A stretch of 64,000 nt of DNA, taken from assembly GCF_000151665.1 (NCBI RefSeq), contig NW_013171822.1:186001-250000 (forward strand), in the 5' to 3' direction. The DNA is from Blastocystis hominis (taxonomy: Eukaryota > Sar > Bigyra > Opalinata > Blastocystidae). Position numbers and translations under genes: made by a program. The notes below the pieces were generated by a model. The model saw only the letters and a list, made by a program, of their open reading frames with translations, was not told the origin of the DNA and did no database searches. Shown here piece by piece: positions 56,240 to 64,000 of this stretch. The first letter of the stretch is position 1. Each line of letters begins with the position of its first letter.

Positions 56240-58200
56240 ATGCTTCAAGTACTCACTGTTCTGTTTAAATATTCGATAGAGCTAACCCTAACGGACCAAT
56301 ACTTGAAGTCATTGTGTGATTCTCTTGAAAAGTGTGATGCATATCCCAGTTTATCATTTGTGTTGACTCCTGTAACTGTTCCACGAGGATCGTTAACGGT
56401 AGATATCAAAAAAGGGGCTTTCTTATATCTGTAAACTAATCCGTGTGAATAAGTCAATCGTGTCCCTAAACCTATCGTAAACGCAATTTATGCCGATGAT
56501 TTTGCAGCTGTTACGAAATGGACAAGGATTCCGCACTCACTCTCTGTCGTGCCCTGTCCAAATCAAAAATCCAAAAGCTCATTCTCGACGAAACAAAGTA
56601 CTGATTTTCGTACTCTCTCTCATTTCTTCCAGTATCGACACCTCCCTCATTCCTTCCTTCGTCTCTCTCGGCAACTGCCGCACCCTGTCCTCTCTCTCTT
56701 TCCACGACTGTCTCCTCGACACCGAAGGACTGCGCCAGCTGCTCATCATTCTCCGCCGCTGCCCCGCCATCACATCATTAGACCTTGGCAACAACTGCAT
56801 CGACGCCTCCGCCCTGCCTCTCCTCGCCGACTTCCTCGGTACCCTCCTCCTTCTATCCTCCATCTATCTAGACGACGTGCTCACCGTGAGGTCCATCGAC
56901 ATCACCGGCGTCGGCATGTCTCCGCAGCAAGCCGATCTCTTCGCCCAGCTCGCTGCCTCCTCCGACTGCGACATCGCCGTCACCGTCGATCCCTCGTAGA
57001 GAGCCCTTCGCTCCCTCCCATCCAGACTCGACCAGACCGCTGCCAAGCGCTCCGCAATGCTCAGACAACTCGGTTTTGTCCTCCTCGCCTACCAAATGAA
57101 CGCCGACGATTCCTCCATGCAGGATGCCGCGGGGAAACTCCGACTCCCCGCCATCGACCTTGAGCCCGCCGAACAAGCCGACTTCGACGAGATGAAGCGA
57201 TATCCCGCGGTTCTGGCGCGGAAATTGCGGGAAGTGGAGAACTTCGTGCTGCTTCTGGTGCAACGTGGAAAAGGGGAAGAAGACGCGTTCGAGCCGATTT
57301 TCGCGGATAATCTCCCCCAAATCGCGGCGTTTCTCGACGTAACGCCCGTTGGCTTGATGGAGAGCGTTTCCTTGTAGGAGTTTCAGGAGGGGTCGGTGTG
57401 CATCCCGCGGTTTATCGCGAGTACTGTGGGGAGAATCGAGCGGTGCGGCGTGGCGCGCATCGAGCTGGTTTTGCTCTGCATGACGCTTCTCTGCATGCCC
57501 TCCGCGCGGATCCCCGCGGCCATGGCGGACTGCGAAGTCCCGCTGAAGATCTTGGTACACAATCATTGTGTTCCTCTGACGGCCAGACGCTCATGCTGTC
57601 GTTTCCATGGAATTCGGTGCTGCACGTGGCCTGCACCGCCTTCTTCGACAAGGCCTTTCTTCTCTCCGAAGCGGCCTGGCGGCGCGCGCTCTTCCACACT
57701 CAGGCCGTTCAGCTGCTCGTGGCCTCCGCGCTGCGCACGGCGCACGAGACGAGGTGGAAACGGGGAACCTTGTGAACGGTAGATTCCTGTTCGAGCGGGA
57801 GTATGTGGGGTACACGGGGGCGCTGACGCATATTGCGCGCGGGATTGACCGGCTGGCGAGGGAGGGAGAGACTCGGGAGTGGATCGGCGTGGACGGCGTG
57901 TGGGACGCGTTCGTGGAGCAGGTGCTGCGGCCGATCGAGAAGCTGGAGCTGGCTGCGCAGGGCGAGAAGAGGAATGAAGAGGGAGAGGAAGAGAAGGAGA
58001 AGGAAGAGGAAGAGGAGAAAGAGGAGGAAGAGGAGGAGGAGAAGGAGAAGGAGGAGAAATGGGGAGAAGAAGGAGAGAGGGAGGCGCCAGCGACGCTGAG
58101 TCTGACGGTGAAGCAGCCCGTGACGGAGATGCTAGAAGAAACCACGCGAGACCCTGGGATGGAGACGAGAAAGAAGGGAGGCGGAGCTGGAGCCGGATAG
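56240..58200 (+). CDS. LRR plus SAPS-domain protein (PP6 regulatory subunit-like)
   Basis: SAPS proteins are regulatory subunits of PP6/Sit4 phosphatase. Exons joined by 30-36 nt introns (plus one near 55 nt at the 5' end) encode ribonuclease-inhibitor-type LRRs: SIVSLNLSCYEMDKDSALTL, SKIQKLILDETNID, LSSLSFHDCLLDTEGLRQLL, ITSLDLGNNCID. The SAPS part follows: LTLMLSFPWNSVLH (compare FFKYTWNNFLH) and YTGALTHIARGIDRL, VWDAFVEQVL (compare MGHLTRIANAV, WESFVEETL). A Glu/Lys run precedes the end at TAG 58198-58200. A 30-nt intron over the TAG at 56997-56999 joins LRR to SAPS in frame. The 5' start (ATG 56240) is uncertain. GC is high in the 3' half. Confidence 0.75.
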
Positions 58201-58397
58201 AAGGCCAGGCGAAGCGGTAGGCTCTCCACTCCCTAGAGTGGTTTTGAATTGGTTTTGAATTGGTTTTGGTTTCTTCATTCATTCATTGAATGGTTCTCTT
58301 CGTTCTCCGAAATGTGGACTTTTCATTCATTCATTCATTCATTCATTCATTCATTCATTTTCTTGTTTGTTATGATCCCAAACAACACACATCGCAA
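58201..58397. repeat. 3'-3' intergenic with (ATTC)n
   Basis: An ATTC tetranucleotide run occupies 58322-58359. TTGTTTGTTATG at 58363-58374 is the likely poly(A) signal of the plus gene. Three TTTTGAATTGG units lie near 58240-58270. Confidence 0.85.
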
Positions 58398-59153
58398 CTA
58401 CATAATACAACAACCGCAGCCCTTCTTCTCTGAAGTAGGCGTCGACGATCGGTTACTCAACGCCACTTTAATCGCCTGGTCGAACACTTCCTTCAGGCCG
58501 TTCTGCGTCTTCGCAGAACACTCTAAATAGCAATCAGCGTTAATGCGGTTCGCTAAGTTCGTCGCGGCAGTTTGAGAAACTAATTCTATGTTCTTCTTTG
58601 CGAGCTCTTTAATTGTTTCAGGGTCAGTACGGAGATCACCTTTAAGTCCAACTAAGATGCAAGGCACTGGGATTTTAGTGTTTTGCCAATGGTGGCTGAT
58701 CTCAGGGTACCACTTGGATCGAAAAACAGACTAAAAGCCTACCTTCTTCTCTATATTTTCGAACGACACCGGACTGTGGATTAAAAGGAAGAGACAGCAC
58801 GTACTTATCAATCGAGAAGCAAAGCAAGAAGATATCGGTGCGGGGATAACTTAAAGGACGCAGACGGTCGTAATCTTCCTGACCTTCACTTTATGCACTT
58901 TGAGCACCAATTACCAGCAGTATCCCACAGACCCAAACTAATCGGCTTCTTATCTACCATCACAGAAGCCTGGTAATTATCGAAGACTAAACCTTATCCA
59001 AACCAGGCAATTTGACTTGTAGGAACATAATCGACGGGGAATGTATCAGTCGCATAAGAAATAAGCATGCAAGTCTTTCCGACGGCTCCATCACTACCCA
59101 TTATCTATTTAAACGCAAACATACCCAACAGAAACACATTTTACTCCCTCCAT
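58398..59153 (-). CDS. RAC1: Rac/Rho-family small GTPase
   Basis: Signalling GTPase for actin and membrane dynamics. ATG at 59153 starts [10 protein letters not shown] 31-nt intron lies inside the P-loop ([11 protein letters not shown] after splicing). Switch I is [13 protein letters not shown], switch [19 protein letters not shown], then [15 protein letters not shown], the VGLKGDLR base-binding loop and [19 protein letters not shown]. The C-terminus CGCCIM is a CAAX prenylation box. Five introns of 30-31 nt are all in frame. The Rho insert ([17 protein letters not shown]) separates it from Rab. TAG is at 58398-58400. The family is certain; the member (Rac rather than Rho) is likely. Confidence 0.94.
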
Positions 59154-59453
59154 GATTAACGGTATTTAAAATTGGTTTCAAAATAAACGCTAAATAAAAA
59201 CGAACCAAAATGAAGTTATTTCAAGTAATGTCCCAGTAGTGCTTTTTACTCAAGTATAATTGATTATGTTCCGTTTTTGGGTCGTCCAGAACATACTCAG
59301 TTTTTTACTTGACTGAAAGATCCTGTACGTTAACTAACCGAAAAAACGTAATGCCCAAACATCCTAGTGTCAATATTATGCAGTCGCATAATCGCTCGAC
59401 CCTTTTTGCCTTTTTCTTTTGTTTTTACAAACAAATACTGTTTAGGATTCAAT
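59154..59453. other. Divergent intergenic
   Basis: 300 bp between the GTPase and RecQ starts, moderately AT-rich. No element recognised. Confidence 0.4.
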
Positions 59454-61662
59454 ATGAACTTGAGCAAGGGATGCATAGAAAGCATTCTGGGGGACCTTTC
59501 TATGCGCCAGTGTAGTTGCAATTATTTTGTCCAGGTTCCGCAGGAGGTTTCGAAATCATGTGTAGGTGATTCGCGCTACATTCTTCTCTCAAGGTAATTC
59601 GAGTCACCAAATAAGGTTGTAACCCGTTTTTATCTTGTTTGTAGGCTTTTTGTCTGGGACGGTGCTCTTTTCTCGCCCATGTTTTTTATATTGGCAGACA
59701 GATTCAATGGTCAAACCACCAGTGTGCAAGCGGGAGATGTCCTCAACATCACCTCGTTTATCATCGGTGGCCAGTCCAAAAAGTTCGCTATCCTGTCAAT
59801 GTACTCGGTGGTCCGCAATTTTTCGTTTATCCTGCACACGCCCCTTTCGATCCATACTCTTCCCAACGACCTTACTCCGCAATCCTTTGAACAGTATATC
59901 TCCTCTGTAAACGGATCGTTCGTGAATTACCCCGACCTTTCTTCTATCACCTCCTTTTCTCCTCAACCCTCCTCTTTTCAGAGCGAGTTCCGCTCTTCTA
60001 TGATCAGTCCGACGCCAACTCCCTTTTCCGACACTTCTTTCCCATCCAAACGAGCGTACCTTTCATCCCCATCTTGTCCCTAGTCACGTGGACCCTCCCC
60101 TCCATTCCTCCGATCTCCACTCCATCCATCCGATCGGTAGGTCTCTCCGCTCCCCTCAATCCAGACTTCGCCCTGCATTACGTTTTCGGCTATTCCTCCT
60201 TCCGGGACGATCAGCGCGCGATCATTCAATCCGCTCTCGCCAAGCGCGACGTTTTCGTTCTCAAATGCACAGGTGGAGGGAAATCCCTCTGTTTCCAAAT
60301 CCCCGCGGTTATCGACAACGGCGTCACCGTGGTTTTTTGCCCGCTTCTCTCTCTACTACAAGACCAAATCGCGTCGCTGATCCACCGTCCGCACGGCGTT
60401 CCGTGCGCCTATCTGTCCGGAGATTGCGTTTTGTGTTCCGGGATTGTGTCACGCGCAGCCGAAAACAATGCGTCAATCAATCTTCGCGGAGCTGCGAAGC
60501 CATCCCTCCGCCACCATCAAGCTCCTCTACATCACGCCCGAATTCTTCGAGAAGAGCGCGACGCTGCAGTCCGCGCTCGAGGCTTTGAGCCAGGAGGGGC
60601 TGCTCGCGCGGTTCGTCGTGGACGAAGCGCACTGCATTTCCACGTGGGGCCACGATTTCCGACCCGCCTATCGCAGGCTTTCGATGATTCGAACGCGGTT
60701 CCCGCGGGTTCCGATCATGGCGCTGACGGCCACAGCGACGCCGGTGGTGGTGGAGGACTGCGTGAAGGTGCTGGGGATGCGGAACGTGGCGAGATTCCAG
60801 AGAGTAGAGGGATGAAGGAGGGAGTGATGCGAAGACGTTCGATCGGCCCAATCTCCGCTATGAAGTCGTGAAGAAACACACGAAATCGGAGGTCAGGAAG
60901 TGGAAAGAGAAGCACGAAGGGTCCGCCAGGAAGAGTAGTAAAGACACTCCCCAATCGGCCAAGTCGGCAGAGCCCGACAAGCCGGGAAAAGCCCCTGTTT
61001 GTTATATGGACGAAATCATTGCGTTTATTAAGAAACACTTGCAGGACAGCGGGATCGTGTATGTGCTGTCGAGAAAGGAGGCAGGTGGGCTCGCAGCGGT
61101 CGAGTGACGTGCAGAGGATACGTATGAGGAGCTTGAAAGGCACGGAATTTCGTGCGCTTATTATCATGCGGGCATGACTTCCGCTCAGCGCATCCGCGTG
61201 CAACAGGCGTGGACATCGAATCAGATCCGTGTTGTTTGTGCCACGATCGCTTATGGAATGGGCATAGACAAGGAAGATGTGCGCTATGTTATCCACACGG
61301 TTCTTCCGAAGTCCCTCGAGGGTTATTACCAGGAAGCTGGGCGAGTAGGCGCCGTTTGGATCGATTTGATGTAGGCTGGACGAGATGGGAAGCCCAGTCT
61401 CTGCAAACTCTATTACCGATCTGCGGATGAGGGAAAGATTCGGGGACTGATAAAAATGGGTCGCAGATTCGGATCTGGCTCCAAAGATCAGGTAAAGCGT
61501 CATGAAAAGAATTTGGAGTTGATGGCTGCCTATTGTAAAAACAGTGAAAAATGCAGGCGGAATGTGCTTCTGGAGCATTTTGGGGAAATCCCCTCTCTGG
61601 AGCGAATGTGCGACAAAGAAGGGAGCGAGCTCTGTGATATTTGTAGAAGGCGAAAAAAGTAG
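59454..61662 (+). CDS. RecQ-family helicase with N-terminal RPA70N-like OB fold
   Basis: ATG at 59454 opens MNLSKGCIESILGDLSM. After introns of 25, 34 and 29 nt the segment NSSHQIRLFVWDGALFSPMF, FILADRFN, VQAGDVLNITSFII and AILSMYSVV aligns with the RPA70 N-terminal OB domain (NSPPRYRLLMSDG, MLATQLN, VCQIHRFIV). A Ser/Pro linker of about 80 residues follows. Two 28-nt introns join it to the helicase: FGYSSFRDDQ, CTGGGKSLCFQIPA (motif I), DEAHCISTWGHDFRP (II), ALTATATPVV (III), TFDRPNLRY, CATIAYGMGIDK (V), YYQEAGRAGRDGK (VI). A Cys zinc site follows (CRRNVLLEHFGE ... CDIC). There is no HRDC domain. TAG is at 61660-61662; TTGTTTGTGAG follows. Confidence 0.9.
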
Positions 61663-61763
61663 TGTGTGTGTGTGTGTTGTTTGTGAGAAATAATAATGAT
61701 AGTAATAATACTATTTAAAACATAAAATGGGAAAAGCGAGTTCATTTTTGTCACTTATTTATT

Positions 61764-63152
61764 ATGAGTGTTGAAAGCAGCGTCGTTGCTGCAGGGGAGA
61801 GTGTTGGAAAATGGACTTGGCCGTCGGCTCTTGTCCAGGTAACGTTGATCACAGTGTTTCTGCTCTTGCACATTTTTTCTTATTTTTTGTACCGTATCTG
61901 TGCGTATTATCTGAAATGGAAAAGAGAAGAAAAAACAATCTTTCAAATTTTTCACGAACTGGTCAAGTATGTGGTTCTAACTCTGCTCTACTTTTTGGCA
62001 TCTAATTACAGCGACATGCTCAGCTGCTCATTGGATCATTCTGTGCTTGAGTATGGAATCCCCTATTTGAGTGCCTTGTTCATCTCCGGATTTTTATGTG
62101 AAGCTTCCTACTTCAGAGTTCGTCTTGTTGATATTGCTACTTGGAAAATGAACACCTGGCTGGTCTACTCTTTCATTGTGTTTCTGTTTGTCTTTTTGTC
62201 GATCATCTCCTTTCTCTATTGCAAAAGAAAGGATCTATTCTTCATTCCACTATTGCCTGTTATCGCTTACTTTATCGTTGGCTACATTCTTTCTAGAGTC
62301 GTGAAGCATCCTCGCCTTGTTTTCCATCCCCGTTCTTATCAACTCGCTCTTTTGATTTGTCTGCTACGCAAGGAGAATTCGTTTTATTGTCGGTTATTTG
62401 CTGGAATCTGCACAGGCGTTTTTACTCGTTGCGTTGCAGCGAATTCCATCAAATCGATCCTCGAAGTTCTCCCCGAGCCACGCGATATCGAGAATCAACC
62501 AAGTCCAACTTATCCAGCGAATGAAAGGGATGCAGAAACGATAGAGACGCTGGATTCTTCGCAAGCAATCGAAAGCATTCAAAACATTCAAAACATTCAA
62601 AACATTGAAGACATTGAAGATCTTGAAAAGCTGGAAAAGCTGGAAACTCGTCAAGGCTCAGAACACTTGGAACACTTAGAACACTTAGAACATCTCGACC
62701 ACGTAGAGCACGTAGAGCATTTAGAACCCTTCGAACGTTCCGAGCCCCAGGGACCTGGGAGAGCCAGCAACGCAGACACCACTTCCGTTCCTCCCTCGGA
62801 GCCCGCTTCCGCGCCTGGCTCCAAGCCTCGCGGCGGCGTGTTCGCCAACCAACCGCAGCTGAACCCCGCGGAGCTCGCTCCGCTGTTTCCCGACCCCTTT
62901 TCTCTCTCCATCTCGGAGAACAGCGACACGGCCAATCGCCCGCTGCTCGAGAGCGACGCGCTGGGCAGCGCCGTGCGAACGGGGAATTCGCTGCGCGATC
63001 TGTCAGTGAGGGTCAACACGTCGCTGTCGAGTCTGTCGCCGGAAGAGAGAGAAGCGGTGGAGAGCCTGCAGAGAAGCCGAGCGAGCGACGTGGCGGATTG
63101 GAACGAGCAGCAGATCCAAGATCTGTTTGGATCGCATGAAGGAGATTTGTAA
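61764..63152 (+). CDS. Multi-pass membrane protein with degenerate ILE/HLE repeats
   Basis: One exon of 462 codons starts at ATG 61764. Residues 20-230 hold about seven membrane segments (LITVFLLLHIFSYFLYRI, YGIPYLSALFISGFLC, VYSFIVFLFVFLSIISFLY, PLLPVIAYFIVGYIL). Residues about 265-330 form short repeats (SIQNIQNIQNIEDIEDLEKL, then EHLEHLEHLEHLDHVEHVEH), probably helical and coiled. The C-terminus is Ser/Pro-rich. No family recognised. TAA at 63150-63152 is followed by TGTTTGAGACAAACA at 63162-63176, shared with the converging REEP gene. Amino-acid use in the repeat region is unlike the neighbours. Confidence 0.65.
   Translation: MSVESSVVAAGESVGKWTWPSALVQVTLITVFLLLHIFSYFLYRICAYYLKWKREEKTIFQIFHELVKYVVLTLLYFLASNYSDMLSCSLDHSVLEYGIPYLSALFISGFLCEASYFRVRLVDIATWKMNTWLVYSFIVFLFVFLSIISFLYCKRKDLFFIPLLPVIAYFIVGYILSRVVKHPRLVFHPRSYQLALLICLLRKENSFYCRLFAGICTGVFTRCVAANSIKSILEVLPEPRDIENQPSPTYPANERDAETIETLDSSQAIESIQNIQNIQNIEDIEDLEKLEKLETRQGSEHLEHLEHLEHLDHVEHVEHLEPFERSEPQGPGRASNADTTSVPPSEPASAPGSKPRGGVFANQPQLNPAELAPLFPDPFSLSISENSDTANRPLLESDALGSAVRTGNSLRDLSVRVNTSLSSLSPEEREAVESLQRSRASDVADWNEQQIQDLFGSHEGDL
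62571..62730 (+). repeat. Short in-frame repeats CATTCAAAA and CACTTAGAA
   Basis: Two adjacent 9-bp arrays encode IQN and EHL units. Copies are nearly perfect, indicating recent expansion within the coding sequence. Confidence 0.85.
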
Positions 63153-63161
63153 AATAGCAAG

Positions 63162-63176
63162 TGTTTGAGACAAACA
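63162..63176. terminator. Shared convergent poly(A) motif, membrane gene and REEP
   Basis: TGTTTGAGACAAACA. The plus half (TGTTTGAG) follows TAA 63150-63152; the minus half (TGTTTGTC) provides the REEP stop. Confidence 0.7.
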
Positions 63177-63180
63177 TTAA

Positions 63181-63795
63181 AATTCACTGGGTTGGCCGCT
63201 TCTTTGTTGTTGAGCTCCTCTCGGACTTTGGTGAGGTACTTCCGCATTTCGAGAAGGTGGTCGTGGCTCACGAATGGACCCAAAAGCGCGACGGCGTAGT
63301 AGAGAACTTGATTGGAACATCTGGGGTGAGAGGAAGGAGAGAAGGGAATTACGCCACAATCATTGGGATGATATAGGTGTCGAAAAGGCGGAACAGAGAA
63401 GAGAAAAGAGAGTCCAAAAGGGAGTTGTTGTTCTACAGGTGAAGGGAAGTACGTTTGAAATACGAAGTACAAAGTAAATAAAAACATGGAAACCAAGGCT
63501 ACAATTTTAATTTCGTAGTATAACGGAATCCTGATGATGAAGACGACTAGCAAATCCGTACCAAGAGATCAGGGGATGCACAGTATTATCGATAATAAAC
63601 ACGATACCTAGAAAAATACTGTCATTCAACCCATTTCTGCAACGCCTACCAAAAATAGAGTATCGATGTTTTCTTCTGCTCTGTTTTTGGGTCTTCGCTT
63701 TCACGAAATGACTTGTATGCCAGAAAAGAAGATATGGAACATGCAAGCACTCTACGTCCTAATCTAACGCAGATTCTTAATACTTTCCTGTACTA
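63181..63795 (-). CDS. REEP/Yop1 (TB2/DP1/HVA22) ER-shaping protein
   Basis: REEP proteins bend ER tubules. Exons joined by 31-32 nt introns give FLAYKSFRESEDPKTEQKKT (compare AYKSFKAIES), FCIFLGIVFIIDNTVHPL, LISWIPLYYEIKIVALVSMF and SLFRLFDTYIIPMI, matching the TB2/DP1 core with its two hairpins. The C-terminal helix VSHDHLLEMRKYLTKVREEL follows. No stop occurs before TGTTTGTC (63176-63169): after GTG AAT comes T63181, 5 nt before the motif, so TAA is made by polyadenylation. The first exon is not resolved; a candidate ATG lies near 63795. Confidence 0.72.
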
Positions 63796-63841
63796 TATAT
63801 AATATTCGAAGACATCAATGAGTTTATAATTTTGTTTGGAA

Positions 63842-64000
63842 ATGTTGTGGGACTGGCGGAAATGGTTATTTTTGGTTCTTCTTTTGCTATGGTTGTTTCT
63901 TTTTCGTTCATTGCTGCCTCTGCGCCTTGGTGTTTCTCATACCCTCTCTCCTAAGATGAGAAGGGAATGGAAGTATAATTCTCCTATGTCTACCAGTATT
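63842..64000 (+). CDS. Partial: type II membrane protein start
   Basis: ATG at 63842 opens MLWDWRKWLFLVLLLLWLFL, a signal anchor with a basic flank, and stays open to the window end (53 codons). It looks like the start of a Golgi-type lumenal enzyme, but the catalytic part is outside the window. Confidence 0.5.
   Translation, partial: MLWDWRKWLFLVLLLLWLFLFRSLLPLRLGVSHTLSPKMRREWKYNSPMSTSI

Overview
The window is eukaryotic nuclear DNA, most likely from Blastocystis or a very close stramenopile relative. Three things seen in the sequence point there. First, coding exons are joined in frame by very short GT-AG introns, mostly 28 to 35 nt with a peak near 30 to 31 nt. Second, TGTTTGTT-like motifs sit at or just past many gene ends. 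Third, at least nine genes have no usable encoded stop; instead the T that would begin the stop codon lies exactly 5 nt upstream of that motif, so cleavage and poly(A) addition would create the stop. Short introns and poly(A)-made stops are established traits of Blastocystis; the species call is an inference. No rRNA, tRNA, CRISPR array or complete transposon was recognised.

Layout. 0.7-2.7 kb: MORN/membrane/LRR protein with a decayed 3' end. 2.9-6.8 kb: a large helical protein and, divergently, Mo25/CAB39. 7.3-10.5 kb: two tandem minus-strand genes, a coiled-coil RING-H2 E3-like protein and a UBA-like coiled-coil protein. 10.8-14.4 kb: NFU-type Fe-S protein, a 1.8 kb simple-repeat tract and an RS-domain protein. 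14.8-18.9 kb: CLEC16A-like gene. 19.2-24.2 kb: RPEL-repeat protein, a TMEM185-like membrane RING protein and a triose-phosphate-type transporter. 24.3-25.9 kb: ERH and PTPA, convergent. 26.3-32.2 kb: fucosyltransferase-like protein, an ER membrane protein of the plant DUF7906 type, and a secretory DDD-motif glycosyltransferase. 32.2-33.2 kb: syntaxin-6-like SNARE. 33.3-39.2 kb: AT-hook protein, MMS19, a small unknown and an S26-like protein. 39.2-41.2 kb: AT-rich and gene-poor. 41.2-44.9 kb: nucleotide-sugar transporter, glyoxalase II and two unidentified minus-strand genes. 45.2-51.5 kb: four tandem ZIP transporters arranged A-B-B-A. 51.5-58.2 kb: FAM32A-like protein, mitochondrial uL11, COG4-like protein, two unknowns and an LRR-SAPS protein. 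58.4-64.0 kb: Rac-like GTPase, a RecQ helicase with an N-terminal RPA70N-like OB fold, a repeat-bearing membrane protein, a REEP-like protein and the start of one more membrane gene.

Themes. Secretory traffic and glycosylation dominate (SNARE, COG4-like, REEP, CLEC16A-like, sugar transporters, glycosyltransferases). NFU and MMS19 serve Fe-S cluster delivery. Genes are packed tightly: one start codon lies 4 nt after the previous stop, and three convergent pairs share nearly palindromic poly(A)-motif blocks. The least expected protein architecture is the RPA70N-RecQ fusion.
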